A stretch of DNA of 34,501 nucleotides from Candidatus Buchananbacteria bacterium RIFCSPLOWO2_01_FULL_39_33 (GCA_001817505.1 MHIM01000031.1:1-34501); one strand, 5' to 3'. Shown: positions 24,361 to 34,419, counted from the first letter of the stretch. The notes: generated by a model not told the origin, from the sequence alone. Numbers and translations are program-made.

Positions 24361-24526
24361 AACCCCGTCTTAATTCTATAATTAATAATAATTTTAAAGT
24401 AAGGTAAGCCGAAGGCGGTTTCTGAATTTTTATATTTTATAAGCATTAAACATCAACTGAATTAAGGTGGGGTTAAATGTTTTTTAATTTTTGTGCTATA
24501 ATATCAGCAAATGATATTGGTATTTT

Positions 24527-24907
24527 ATGAATATAAAACAATTATTAACAGTGGTGTTAATCGCGACTGCGGTTTTCTGGCTTGTTTGGCTGTTGGCTTT
24601 ATCGCAAATAGATCCTTTTGACACTGATTTATTCGGTCTTGTCTTATTTTATCTGACTTTTTTCTTTTCGTTATTGGGAACTTTTTTTCTGACCAGTTTC
24701 GCCTACCGGAAAATTTTTAATAAATTTTCGCTGGAATACAATATTGTCGGTCTGTCTTTCAGGCAGTCATTTTTTCTGGCGCTTTTAGTTGTTAGTTTGC
24801 TGATGCTTCAGGGCATAAAAATGTTAAATATGATCAATGCTTTGCTACTGGTGGCGGCGGTGGTGATTTTGGAATTTTTCTTTTTAAGTTATAAAAGAAG
24901 AATATAG
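24527..24907 (+). CDS. Small multi-TM hypothetical membrane protein
   Basis: 126 aa with about four hydrophobic segments. Confidence 0.75.
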   Translation: MNIKQLLTVVLIATAVFWLVWLLALSQIDPFDTDLFGLVLFYLTFFFSLLGTFFLTSFAYRKIFNKFSLEYNIVGLSFRQSFFLALLVVSLLMLQGIKMLNMINALLLVAAVVILEFFFLSYKRRI

Positions 24908-25017
24908 TTGGCTGACAATCTAGACGGCTGGCGGGAAAAACGCCGGCTTTTATAATTGACTAAAATCCTTAATTTCAGTTATAATAACTACATTATTTAT
25001 CTTGGCTTTAAAGTGAA

Positions 25018-26052
25018 ATGAAAGGAAAATTAGAACAAATCAAGAAAGAATTCCAAAAAGAAATTGAAGCAGTTAAATCTCTGGCTGATTTAGAAATTTT
25101 GGACAATAAATATCTGGGCCGAAAAAGCGGCGCTCTGACTTCGGCGATGAAAGAATTAAAATCACTGGCCAAAGAGGAAATACCGAAAATGGGCCAGTTA
25201 GCCAATGAAGTAAAAATTTTTCTGACAGGCGAGTTTGAAAAAACTAAGAAAAAACTAAAAAGCCAAGATCAAATCAGCGGATCATTTGATCCGACTTTGC
25301 CGGGTACTGAACAGCCGATTGGCCATTTGCATTTGGTCAGTCAGGCTATTAGGGAAATATCGTCAATTTTTGAACACATCGGCTTTCAACGAGCCAGGTA
25401 TCCGGAAGTAGAATGGGATTATTATGCTTTTGAAGCCCTCAATATGCCTATTAGCCACCCAGCCAGAGATGAATGGGAGACATTTTTTATTGACCAAAAA
25501 CCGATTAATAAAAAATTAGGACAGCGGATTTTAACGCCGCATACATCTTCGGGCCAGGTCAGAGAAATGGAAAAGGGGATACTGCCAATTAGAATGATGA
25601 ATATCTCTAAAACTTACAGGCGACAGATTGACGCTTCGCATTCGCCGATGTTTCACCAATTTGAAGGCCTGGTTATTGATAAAGACATAAATATCACTCA
25701 TCTAAAAGGCACGATAGAATACTTTGTTAAAAGATTTTTTGGAGAAAATAGAGAAATTCGCTTGCGACCTCATCATTTCCAATTCACTGAACCTAGTTTT
25801 GAAGTGGATATTTCCTGCGGGGTCTGCGAAGGTCGTGGCTGCAAACTTTGCAAAGAGGGCTGGCTGGAACTGGCCGGCGCCGGCCTGGTGCATCCTAATG
25901 TCTTAAAAGCCGGAAAAATAGATCCCAATAAATATAGCGGTTTTGCTTTCGGTTGGGGAGTGGAAAGATCCTACCTGATGAAATCAGGATTAAACATTGA
26001 TGATATCCGGCTCTTGTATAAAAATGATTTGAGAGTGATTAATCAGTTTTAG
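25018..26052 (+). CDS. pheS: Phenylalanine--tRNA ligase alpha subunit
   Basis: 'HTSSGQVREM', 'YRRQIDASHSPMFHQFEGLVID', 'FTEPSFEVDISCGVCEGRGCKLC', 'GAGLVHPNVL'; followed by pheT. Confidence 0.97.
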   Translation: MKGKLEQIKKEFQKEIEAVKSLADLEILDNKYLGRKSGALTSAMKELKSLAKEEIPKMGQLANEVKIFLTGEFEKTKKKLKSQDQISGSFDPTLPGTEQPIGHLHLVSQAIREISSIFEHIGFQRARYPEVEWDYYAFEALNMPISHPARDEWETFFIDQKPINKKLGQRILTPHTSSGQVREMEKGILPIRMMNISKTYRRQIDASHSPMFHQFEGLVIDKDINITHLKGTIEYFVKRFFGENREIRLRPHHFQFTEPSFEVDISCGVCEGRGCKLCKEGWLELAGAGLVHPNVLKAGKIDPNKYSGFAFGWGVERSYLMKSGLNIDDIRLLYKNDLRVINQF

Positions 26053-26135
26053 CTTATTAGCTGGTAGCTTTTTAGCTTCTTAAGAAAATATTATAAAAAT
26101 AATCTAAAAAGCTAATAAGCTAAGAAGCTACAACC
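26050..26135. repeat. AGCTAATAAGCTAAGAAGCTA-family inverted repeat (copy 2)
   Basis: 'agcttattagctggtagctttttagcttctta...taaaaagctaataagctaagaagctaca'. Confidence 0.78.
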
Positions 26136-26140
26136 TAATT

Positions 26141-28501
26141 ATGAATCTCAATGTTTCCTACAACTGGCTGAAAGAACATATCTCTACCAAAGATAATGCT
26201 CATGATTTTGCCAAAAAATTGACGGTTAGCGGACCGACTGTTGATTATATTAAAGAACTCTCACCGACTTTTAAAAAAGTGGTGGTGGGCGAAATTATTT
26301 CTATAGAAAAACATGCCTCGGCTGACAAGCTTAATGTCTGTCAAGTTGAGGTTGGCGGAAAAAAACCACTCCAGATAGTTTGCGGCGCTCCCAATATAAA
26401 AGTCGGCCAGAAAGTGCCGGTGGTTTTGGTTGACGGAGAAGTTTCGGGAAAAAAAATAAAAAAAACCAAAATCCGTGATATTGAAAGCGAAGGCATGATG
26501 TGCAGTCAGAAAGAATTGGGTGTCGGTGAAGACCAGAGCGGCATATTTATTCTGCCTCATTACACCAAGACCGGAGCGGCTTTAGAAAAAATATTGCCGA
26601 TTGAAGATAGTGTTATGGAAATTGAAGTTACTTCTAATCGACTGGATGCTATGAGCATTATCGGTCTGGCTAGGGAAGCGGCGGCTATAACCGGCGGGAA
26701 GTTTTTATACCAAGAGCCGAAACCAAACCTGAAAATACACCAACCAACAAAATTGTCAGTTTCAGTTAAAGAAAATAAATTATGCCCCCGATACCAGGCC
26801 ATAGTCATGACTGATGTCAAAGTTGATGATTCTCCGCTCTGGCTGCAGCAGCGGCTTTTATCAGCCGGCCTTCGGCCGATAAATAATTTGGTGGATATTA
26901 CTAATTATGTCTTATTGGAATTCGGCCAGCCGATGCACGTTTTTGATTACCAAAAATTGAAAGGCCAGTCAATAATTGTCAGATTGGCCAGAAAGGGGGA
27001 GATTATTCTGGCTTTGGACGGCAGGAATTATGAACTAACAGAAAACAATCTGGTGATTGCCGATAGCAAGATGCCAGTAGCCATGGCTGGAGTGATGGGT
27101 GGAGAATTGTCGGCGGTTAGCGGTGAAACCAAGACCATTGTTTTGGAATCGGCCAATTTTGAACCAATAAGCATTAGGAAGACATCGCGCTTACTCAATT
27201 TGCAATCAGACAGTTCCAATCTTTTTGAAAAAGGACTGCCAGCGGACAATACCAGGCCAGCGCTACTAAAAGCAGTGGAATTAGTCAGGGAACTGGCCGG
27301 CGGTCAGGTAGCTTCCAAAATATTTGACGAAGCTAGCTATAAATCAAAAACCAAGGAAATTTCTTTCGCGTCGGAAAGTATCAAAAAAACCTTGGGCGTA
27401 GAAATAAAGCTGTCAGAAATAAAATCAATTTTAGAAAGTTTGGGTTTTGCTGTATCGGGTAATAACACTTTAAAAGTCAAAATACCTTTTTGGCGGGCTA
27501 ATGATGTTGAAGAGGCCTATGATTTAGTCGAGGAAGTGGCGCGGATTTACGGTTACCATAAGCTGCCCTCAAAATTAATGACGGGCGTTATACCTTTGGG
27601 CGATTTTAAAAACGAATTTTTATTGGAAGACAAAACTAAAGATATTTTAGTGGGCTTGGGTTATAGCGAAAATATCAATTATTCATTTATTTCTAAGAAG
27701 CTGATCACTAATTGCTCATTGGATCCTAAAAATCATATAAAAATCGCTAATCCTTTGAGCGGTGATTTTGAGTATATGAGAGCCACTTTAGTGCCCGGCC
27801 TCTTGCAGTCAATCAAAGAAAATGAAAGATTGGTTAAGGATTTAAAAATTTTTGAATTAAGCCAATCATACCAGAATAAAAAAGACGATCTGCCCACAGA
27901 AAAGATGGATTTGGTGGTGGCTATAGCTGAAGATTCAGTGGCTAAGCCCTTTTTTGATATTAAGGGCGCGTTCTCGGTGATTTTGCAAAAATTAAATATT
28001 GAAGATTTTAAAATTGAACCGCTCAAAGATGACTGGTCGTACTGGCAGACTAGCGAATCAGCTGAAATCTCAATCAATGATAAAAAAATCGGCATCATCG
28101 GCTCTATCAATAAAGAAATATTGTCACTGTTTGGCATTAAAAAACCGGTGGCTATGGCCGAGATAGATTTTGCCGGTCTGACTGAATTAGCCAAGGCCAG
28201 CCCGATTTACCGGCCCATTGCCAAATTTCCGGCCATTGAATTGGATATTTCCATGGAAATCGGCCAAGAAGTTTTATACCAAAAGGTTGTTGATTTAGTG
28301 AAAAATATCAGCGAACTCATAAGACAAGTGCTGTTCTTGTCGGAATACCAGGACGAAAATATCCCCAAAGGCAAAAAGGCGCTGGCTATTAGAATTGTTT
28401 ACCGCGATGACAATAAAACTTTGGAACTTTTGGAAGCGCAGAAAATCCACAATCAAGTTGTGGAGAAATTAAAGAAGGAATATAATGTAAATATAAGGTA
28501 A
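26141..28501 (+). CDS. pheT: Phenylalanine--tRNA ligase beta subunit
   Basis: tRNA-binding N-domain, B3/B4, 'EVARIYGYHKLP', C-terminal anticodon-binding FDX domain. Confidence 0.97.
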   Translation: MNLNVSYNWLKEHISTKDNAHDFAKKLTVSGPTVDYIKELSPTFKKVVVGEIISIEKHASADKLNVCQVEVGGKKPLQIVCGAPNIKVGQKVPVVLVDGEVSGKKIKKTKIRDIESEGMMCSQKELGVGEDQSGIFILPHYTKTGAALEKILPIEDSVMEIEVTSNRLDAMSIIGLAREAAAITGGKFLYQEPKPNLKIHQPTKLSVSVKENKLCPRYQAIVMTDVKVDDSPLWLQQRLLSAGLRPINNLVDITNYVLLEFGQPMHVFDYQKLKGQSIIVRLARKGEIILALDGRNYELTENNLVIADSKMPVAMAGVMGGELSAVSGETKTIVLESANFEPISIRKTSRLLNLQSDSSNLFEKGLPADNTRPALLKAVELVRELAGGQVASKIFDEASYKSKTKEISFASESIKKTLGVEIKLSEIKSILESLGFAVSGNNTLKVKIPFWRANDVEEAYDLVEEVARIYGYHKLPSKLMTGVIPLGDFKNEFLLEDKTKDILVGLGYSENINYSFISKKLITNCSLDPKNHIKIANPLSGDFEYMRATLVPGLLQSIKENERLVKDLKIFELSQSYQNKKDDLPTEKMDLVVAIAEDSVAKPFFDIKGAFSVILQKLNIEDFKIEPLKDDWSYWQTSESAEISINDKKIGIIGSINKEILSLFGIKKPVAMAEIDFAGLTELAKASPIYRPIAKFPAIELDISMEIGQEVLYQKVVDLVKNISELIRQVLFLSEYQDENIPKGKKALAIRIVYRDDNKTLELLEAQKIHNQVVEKLKKEYNVNIR

Positions 28502-28503
28502 TT

Positions 28504-28600
28504 TAAAAATTTTTAATTTTCAATTTCAAACAATTAATTAATTTTAAAATTTTAAAATTGTTTTTGAAATTGAAAATTGAAAATTTTAAAATTTAATTTA
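28504..28600. repeat. AT-rich long inverted repeat
   Basis: 'attttcaatttcaaacaatt...aattgtttttgaaattgaaaat'. Confidence 0.75.
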
Positions 28601-28607
28601 TATTCCC

Positions 28608-28898
28608 ATGCTTGAAACTTCACAAGATCTTTTACGTTTAGCTATCGCATTAGTGATCTTATTTATCGGCTTGGCTATTGGCTGGGGTTGCGTTTATATC
28701 GCTTTGATTCTGCGCGATATTAAGAAAATGACTAAAAGCGCCAGAAAAAAACTGGACTTGATTGACCAGATTTTAGAGACCGTCAAAAAGAAAGTGGAAA
28801 CGACCGCCAATTATCTGCCGCCCTTAATTGAAGGTATGGGCAAATTAGCTGCCCACTTTAAGGACAAAAAAACCAGCCAGAAAAAACGTAAAAAATAA
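28608..28898 (+). CDS. Small membrane-anchored hypothetical protein
   Basis: One N-terminal TM, basic C-terminus. Confidence 0.7.
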   Translation: MLETSQDLLRLAIALVILFIGLAIGWGCVYIALILRDIKKMTKSARKKLDLIDQILETVKKKVETTANYLPPLIEGMGKLAAHFKDKKTSQKKRKK

Positions 28899-28908
28899 TT
28901 TAAAAAAT

Positions 28909-29358
28909 ATGAAAAAACCTTTATATTTTTTATCTTTTTTAGCTTTGCCATTATTTATTAGCAGTTGTAATAATCAGTCGGCGGTTAATCTTAATAATAA
29001 TCAAGTGGCTAATCAGATTGTCAATCAGAATAGTTTAACTGAACCGGCCGCTGTCAATGCTGTTTTGCCGACTAATACCGATACCCCGGCTGTAACCACA
29101 CCGGCTGAAGTGACCTTAGCCGGCTTTGCTTTTAAGCCCCGAACTCTGACTATTAAAAAGGGAACAACGGTTACCTGGACCAATCAGGATTTAGTGACTC
29201 ATACTGTCACGGCTGACGCCGATTCAGCTCTGAATTTTTCTTCACCCAGTTTGAGTCGGGGAGATACTTATCAATTAACTTTCAATTCTCTTGGCACTTT
29301 CAATTATCATTGTTCGCCTCATCCCCAGATGAAAGCGCAAATTATTGTTATAGAATAA
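28909..29358 (+). CDS. Cupredoxin (plastocyanin-like) lipoprotein
   Basis: Lipobox-like FISSC; 'KPRTLTIKKGTTVTWTNQDLVTHTVT...GTFNYHCSPHPQMKAQIIV' type-1 Cu ligands. Confidence 0.88.
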   Translation: MKKPLYFLSFLALPLFISSCNNQSAVNLNNNQVANQIVNQNSLTEPAAVNAVLPTNTDTPAVTTPAEVTLAGFAFKPRTLTIKKGTTVTWTNQDLVTHTVTADADSALNFSSPSLSRGDTYQLTFNSLGTFNYHCSPHPQMKAQIIVIE

Positions 29359-29359
29359 T

Positions 29360-29578
29360 ATGCTAAATAATTTCAGTTATTATCCGATTCTCGGCAAACC
29401 TTTGATAATGTATTTAGGTATTGCCACCTTTTTGCTTTTTTTGGCTACTGCCGGTGTTGGCTATGGTATTTTCAAAGGCCAATTAAAAATTTCCATTACC
29501 TGGCATTTCCGCTTGGCCAAAGCCGCCATCGCCTTAGCTATTATTCATGCCGCTTTGGGTATTTTGGCTTATTTTTAA
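29360..29578 (+). CDS. Small hypothetical membrane protein
   Basis: 72 aa, two TM; closely follows the cupredoxin. Confidence 0.65.
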   Translation: MLNNFSYYPILGKPLIMYLGIATFLLFLATAGVGYGIFKGQLKISITWHFRLAKAAIALAIIHAALGILAYF

Positions 29579-29605
29579 GAAATTTATTGGTAATTTTAAA
29601 AAATT

Positions 29606-29632
29606 AAAAGAGTGAAAAACTCTTTTTATTTT
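29606..29632 (+). terminator. Rho-independent terminator
   Basis: AAAAGAGT-gaaaa-ACTCTTTT then TATTTTT. Confidence 0.75.
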
Positions 29633-29714
29633 TAACTTAAAAAGCAGAAATATTTGCTTTTGTCCTTTTAATCCTGTAAAATTAAACTATTCATTTGACT
29701 TAAATCAAATAATT

Positions 29715-31232
29715 ATGGCCGAAAACAACCCCCTTGACGAACGCCAAGTGCGGCTTCAAAAATTGGAAAAAATAAAAGCCGCCGGTCTAAACCCTTATCC
29801 GGAAAAATTTGACAAGCCAAACTCTTTAATCCAAGCCAAAACCTTGAAAGAGGGGACTAAGGTTAAGGTAGCCGGCCGAGTCATGACCAAACGGGAGATG
29901 GGTAAAATCGCTTTTTACCACCTGCAGGACCTTTCGGGCAAAATACAAATAGTTTTCAAATCGGACAAGATTGGCCAAGAACCATTCAAATTCCTGTCTA
30001 AAATGGTGGACTTAGGTGACTTTTTAGGCATTGAGGGAAAAATATTCACCACTCAAAAAGGCGAAATTTCTGTTTTAGCCGATAAATATGTTTTCTTGGG
30101 CAAAGCCCTGCGCCCCTTGCCGGAAAAATGGCATGGCTTAAAAGATCCGGAAATAATTTACCGCCAAAGATATTTGGATCTGCTAATGAACGAAGATTCC
30201 AAAAGAATTTTTGAATTCCGAAGTAATTTTATCCGAGCTATCAGAGAATTTTATTGGCAGGAAAATTTTCTGGAAGTAGAAACGCCGACTTTTATGCATC
30301 GGGCCACTGGCGCCACCGCCACCCCTTACAAAACCCACAACAACGCTCTGGACATTGATGTTTATTTGAGGATTTCCCACGAACTGCCCTTAAAGGAACT
30401 GATTATTGGGGGCTTAGAAAAAGTATTTGAATTGGGCAAGGCCTTTAGAAACGAAGGAGTAGATCCCTCGCATTTGCCGGAACACACCCACTTGGAACAC
30501 TACTGCGCTTACTGGAATTTTGAAGATAATATCCGGTTTACTGAAAAGATGATTGATTATTTGTTTGCTAAACTTAAAATAAGCCAGAAAATGGATTTGG
30601 TCGGTCGTGATGAGAAAACTCATCAGGTTGACTGGTCGACGCCTTTCAAGCGCATCAATTTCATAGAACTTTTAAAGCATGATACAAAAATTGACATCAG
30701 AAAATATACTGACGCTAAAAGTTTATTGAAAGACCTTAAAAAAGCCCAGATAGAATTTGAAGGCATGAGCGAGATGGGACTAGCCGGCTTGATTGATAAC
30801 TTATACAAAAAAGTTTCACGCCCCAAAATCATCAATCCGACAATTTTATACCATTACCCTAAATATCTTCAGCCCTTAGCCAGGATAAATGATGATGATA
30901 AAAATATCGTGGACCAATTCCAGCTAGTGGTTAATGGCTGGGAAATAGTCAAGGCCTATTCTGAATTAATTGACCCGATTGACCAAAAAGAGAGGTTTAA
31001 TGAGCAATTGAAAGCCAAGGCCAGCGGCGAAGCCGAAGTGATGGAAAGCGATGAGGAGTTTATTATTGCCTTAGAACATGGCGCGCCGCCTATCTCTGGC
31101 TGGGGTCTGGGCCTTGACCGGGTAGTGGCGCTACTAACCGGCCAGACCAATTTGCGGGATGTGGTTTTGTTTCCACTGCTTAGGCCAATAGAACAAGAAA
31201 ACGAAAAAGCCAGAAAACCAGAAAACAAATAA
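29715..31232 (+). CDS. lysS: Lysine--tRNA ligase (class II)
   Basis: 'VAGRVMTKREMGKIAFYHLQD', 'RQRYLDLL', 'VFELGKAFRNEGVDPSHLPEHTHLE', 'GWGLGLDRVVALLTG'. Confidence 0.97.
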   Translation: MAENNPLDERQVRLQKLEKIKAAGLNPYPEKFDKPNSLIQAKTLKEGTKVKVAGRVMTKREMGKIAFYHLQDLSGKIQIVFKSDKIGQEPFKFLSKMVDLGDFLGIEGKIFTTQKGEISVLADKYVFLGKALRPLPEKWHGLKDPEIIYRQRYLDLLMNEDSKRIFEFRSNFIRAIREFYWQENFLEVETPTFMHRATGATATPYKTHNNALDIDVYLRISHELPLKELIIGGLEKVFELGKAFRNEGVDPSHLPEHTHLEHYCAYWNFEDNIRFTEKMIDYLFAKLKISQKMDLVGRDEKTHQVDWSTPFKRINFIELLKHDTKIDIRKYTDAKSLLKDLKKAQIEFEGMSEMGLAGLIDNLYKKVSRPKIINPTILYHYPKYLQPLARINDDDKNIVDQFQLVVNGWEIVKAYSELIDPIDQKERFNEQLKAKASGEAEVMESDEEFIIALEHGAPPISGWGLGLDRVVALLTGQTNLRDVVLFPLLRPIEQENEKARKPENK

Positions 31233-31268
31233 AAATAACAAGAAATTAAAAAATAAATTATTTTTTAA

Positions 31269-31322
31269 AAGCCATTAGCTAAACGTTAAAACCTAAAAAG
31301 CTAAGAAGCTAATAAGCTACTA
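31269..31322. repeat. AGCTAATAAGCTAAGAAGCTA-family repeat (copy 3)
   Basis: 'aagccattagctaaacgttaaaacctaaaaagctaagaagctaataagctac'. Confidence 0.75.
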
Positions 31323-31329
31323 CTAAAAT

Positions 31330-32586
31330 ATGTTAGACATTAATAAAATCCGAGATGATCAAGAGGGGATTAGAAAAGCCCTGCTTAAAAGGCTGGAGGC
31401 CGACCAACTTGACCAAATTTTGAAAAAAGTTTTGAAGTTGGACAAAAACCGGCGGAAATTAATCAGCCAAACAGAAAAATTGAAAGCCGAGAGAAACCAA
31501 CAATCCAAAACCAAACCCACGTCGGAAATTATTGAGCGGCTGAAAACCAGCGGTGAAGACATTAGAATATTGGACGGCAAACTGGCTAAAATCGAAATCA
31601 AGTTTTTTGAAATAATGTCGGAACTGCCCAATATCCCGGCTGATGATGTAGTTAGTGGCGGCAAAGAAAATAACCAAGTTGTTAAAACATTTGGCGAAAA
31701 ACCAAAGTTTAATTTTACGCCCAAAGACCATTATGGATTGGCCACTTCTTTGGATATTATTGACTATGAAAGGGGAGTGAAAATGTCTGGCGCTAATTTT
31801 TGGATTTATAAGGGACAAGGCGCGCTCTTGGAATGGGCGCTATTGAATTATTTTATTGATTTCCACACTAAAAACGGCTACCAATTTATGATCCCGCCAT
31901 TTTTATTGACAGAAAAGTCAGCTTACACTTCCGGCCATTTGCCAAAATTTAAAGATGACCTGTTTTGGACCCAAGATAAAACTTGCCTTAATGCCACCTC
32001 GGAAATGATGCTGGGTAATTATCATCGCGATGAAATTTTAGATGAAAAATTACTGCCTTTGAAATACTGCGCTTACAGCGCTTGTTTTCGGCGTGAAGCC
32101 GGCTCTTATGGCCAAGAGGAGAGGGGCATGATCAGGGGCCATCAATTCAATAAAATTGAAATGTTCCAATTCACCAAACCGGATGACTCGGCTCTGACTT
32201 TTAATGAGTTAGTAGAAAGTGCTGAAAAATTGGTTGAAGGTTTAAGTTTGCATTACCGAACTAGGCTACTGGCTGCCGGTGATGCTTCAGCCGCTATGGC
32301 CAAAACCAAAGATATTGAGGTCTGGATTCCTTCAATGAACACCTACAAAGAGGTCTCCAGCGCTTCCAATGCCCTGGATTACCAAGCCAGGCGCGGCAAT
32401 ATTAGATTTAAGAATACTAAAACCGATAAAAATGAGTTTGTCCATACCTTAAACGCTTCCGGCTTGGCTACCAGTCGTTTGTTTCCGGCAATTTTAGAAC
32501 AATTCCAGCAAGCGGACGGCTCGATTTTAATCCCTCAAGTCCTGCAAAAATATACCGGTTTTGATAAGATCACTTCCTTAAAGTAA
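31330..32586 (+). CDS. serS: Serine--tRNA ligase
   Basis: N-terminal coiled-coil arm; 'CFRREAGSYGQEERGMIRGHQFNKIEMFQF', 'EVWIPSMNTYKEVSSASNALDYQARR'. Confidence 0.97.
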   Translation: MLDINKIRDDQEGIRKALLKRLEADQLDQILKKVLKLDKNRRKLISQTEKLKAERNQQSKTKPTSEIIERLKTSGEDIRILDGKLAKIEIKFFEIMSELPNIPADDVVSGGKENNQVVKTFGEKPKFNFTPKDHYGLATSLDIIDYERGVKMSGANFWIYKGQGALLEWALLNYFIDFHTKNGYQFMIPPFLLTEKSAYTSGHLPKFKDDLFWTQDKTCLNATSEMMLGNYHRDEILDEKLLPLKYCAYSACFRREAGSYGQEERGMIRGHQFNKIEMFQFTKPDDSALTFNELVESAEKLVEGLSLHYRTRLLAAGDASAAMAKTKDIEVWIPSMNTYKEVSSASNALDYQARRGNIRFKNTKTDKNEFVHTLNASGLATSRLFPAILEQFQQADGSILIPQVLQKYTGFDKITSLK

Positions 32587-32588
32587 AA

Positions 32589-33527
32589 ATGACCGATAAA
32601 ATTAAAATAGGAGTGGTTTTTGGCGGCACATCCAATGAAAGGGAGGTGTCGCTGTTTTCTGGTTCTCAAATAATCAATAATCTTAACAAGGAAAAATACG
32701 ACATTAGGACTTATGATTCGAAAATAAACTTAAAAGAGTTGATCAGCGACTGTTTGGATAAAAAAATTGATTTTTGTTTGATAGCGTTGCACGGACGAGG
32801 CGGTGAAGACGGATCAATCCAGGGAATGTTGGATTTATTGAAGATGCCTTACAGCGGCAGCGGAACTATCTCTTCAGCTCTATGTCTGGACAAATCTTTA
32901 GCGAAAAAAATAGTCAAGTTGTCTGGCCTATTAGTGCCCAATGATCTGATTATTAAAAAAAATGATTGGCAAAATAATAAGAATGGATTATCGGAAACAA
33001 TTTTAAATAGTTTTAAGCTGCCTCTGGTGGTCAAGCCCAATTCAGCCGGGTCGTCGGTTGGAGTTAACATCGTAAAAAATGAAAATCAATTGATTGAAGC
33101 TATTGAAGAATCATTTTGGCACGATCAAGTGATTATTTTAGAAGAATACCTAAAGGGCTTGGAAGTTACTGCTCCTATTTTAGGTGATAGGGCTTTGCCG
33201 CTAATTGAAATAATTCCAACCAATGAATTTTTTGATTATGAAGCTAAATACACGGTCGGCCAATGCCAAGAAATAATCCCGGCCAGGCTTAGTAATGAAC
33301 TAACCAAAGAGGTTCAACAACAAGCTCTAAAAATAGCTGAAATTCTCAAATGTCAGGGTTTAAGCCGAATTGATTTCATAATCAGAGATAAGGAAATTTT
33401 CTTTTTAGAAACCAATACCATTCCGGGAATGACAGCCAATAGCTTATGCCCTAAAAGCGCTCAAGCTGATGGTCTGAATTTTTCTGATTTATTAGATAAA
33501 ATTATAGAATTAGCGCTTAAAAAATGA
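32589..33527 (+). CDS. ddl: D-alanine--D-alanine ligase
   Basis: 'GVVFGGTSNEREVSLFSG', 'ALHGRGGEDGSIQGML', 'VVKPNSAGSSVGV', 'FLETNTIPGMT'. Confidence 0.96.
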   Translation: MTDKIKIGVVFGGTSNEREVSLFSGSQIINNLNKEKYDIRTYDSKINLKELISDCLDKKIDFCLIALHGRGGEDGSIQGMLDLLKMPYSGSGTISSALCLDKSLAKKIVKLSGLLVPNDLIIKKNDWQNNKNGLSETILNSFKLPLVVKPNSAGSSVGVNIVKNENQLIEAIEESFWHDQVIILEEYLKGLEVTAPILGDRALPLIEIIPTNEFFDYEAKYTVGQCQEIIPARLSNELTKEVQQQALKIAEILKCQGLSRIDFIIRDKEIFFLETNTIPGMTANSLCPKSAQADGLNFSDLLDKIIELALKK

Positions 33528-34369
33528 TCAGAGATTTTCCCCATGGCAGTTATCAGCCAAAAATAAAAATCAGGAAGGATTATAAAAAAAAACATTTTAC
33601 TAATCCTTATTTTAATCAGGCACACAAAAAAGCTGGGAGCGAGGGCTTTAATACCAAATTGTATTTGAAAATAATCCTGGTTTTGTTTTTATTATATCTG
33701 GCTGTTTATAGCGATTTATTCAAAATTAAAGTTATAGAGATAAAGGGGACTGATTTAATTGATCCGGCGGCAATAAGACAGATCGTTAATGAGCAAATCA
33801 ATTCCTGGCGCTGGTTTTTATTGCCTCAAAATAATCTTTTATTGTTAAGCCAGAAGAGAATCACCCGAGCTGTTAATGCCAAATACCGGTTGGAAAAGAT
33901 TGAAATACACAGGGGCTGGCAAAAACTAAAAATAGAAGTTAAGGAAAAAGTCAATTATCTGATTGTCATTGATAAAAGCAAGTCATTTTTTACTGATGAA
34001 CAGGGGCTAATAGTCCGCGAGATAACTCCAGCAGAAATGGCGGATTATTCAGCTAAACTGCCGCTGCTAAACACCGATCAAGAAATCAAAGTGGGCGATC
34101 AAGTGGTCAAAAAAGAAATAGTTGATTTTATTTTAAAATTAAGCGAGAAAATACAGGCAACCAGTATTGGCGTCAGCGGCTATCAGAGCGGGGGACAGAC
34201 CGAAGTTACTCTGATAACCAAAACCGGCTGGCAAGCCCATTTTGACATTAACAATGATCTTGACATCGCTATTGCCAACCTGCAATTGATATTAAATGAC
34301 AAAGTTAAAAACCAAAACAATCTGGAATATATTGATTTAAGATTCGGTGATAAAGTTTTTTATAAGTAA
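33524..34369 (+). CDS. FtsQ/DivIB-like POTRA-domain cell division protein
   Basis: One TM then 'FKIKVIEIKGTDLIDPAAIRQIVNEQ...' POTRA; follows ddl. Confidence 0.8.
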   Translation: MIRDFPHGSYQPKIKIRKDYKKKHFTNPYFNQAHKKAGSEGFNTKLYLKIILVLFLLYLAVYSDLFKIKVIEIKGTDLIDPAAIRQIVNEQINSWRWFLLPQNNLLLLSQKRITRAVNAKYRLEKIEIHRGWQKLKIEVKEKVNYLIVIDKSKSFFTDEQGLIVREITPAEMADYSAKLPLLNTDQEIKVGDQVVKKEIVDFILKLSEKIQATSIGVSGYQSGGQTEVTLITKTGWQAHFDINNDLDIAIANLQLILNDKVKNQNNLEYIDLRFGDKVFYK

Positions 34370-34419
34370 AGAAAAGAAGTAAAAAACGGTTAATACCTTA
34401 ATATTGACAAGATCGTTCT

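Noticed and set aside
27733-28194. Minus ORF 153 aa inside pheT
   Set aside because: Antisense shadow ORF.
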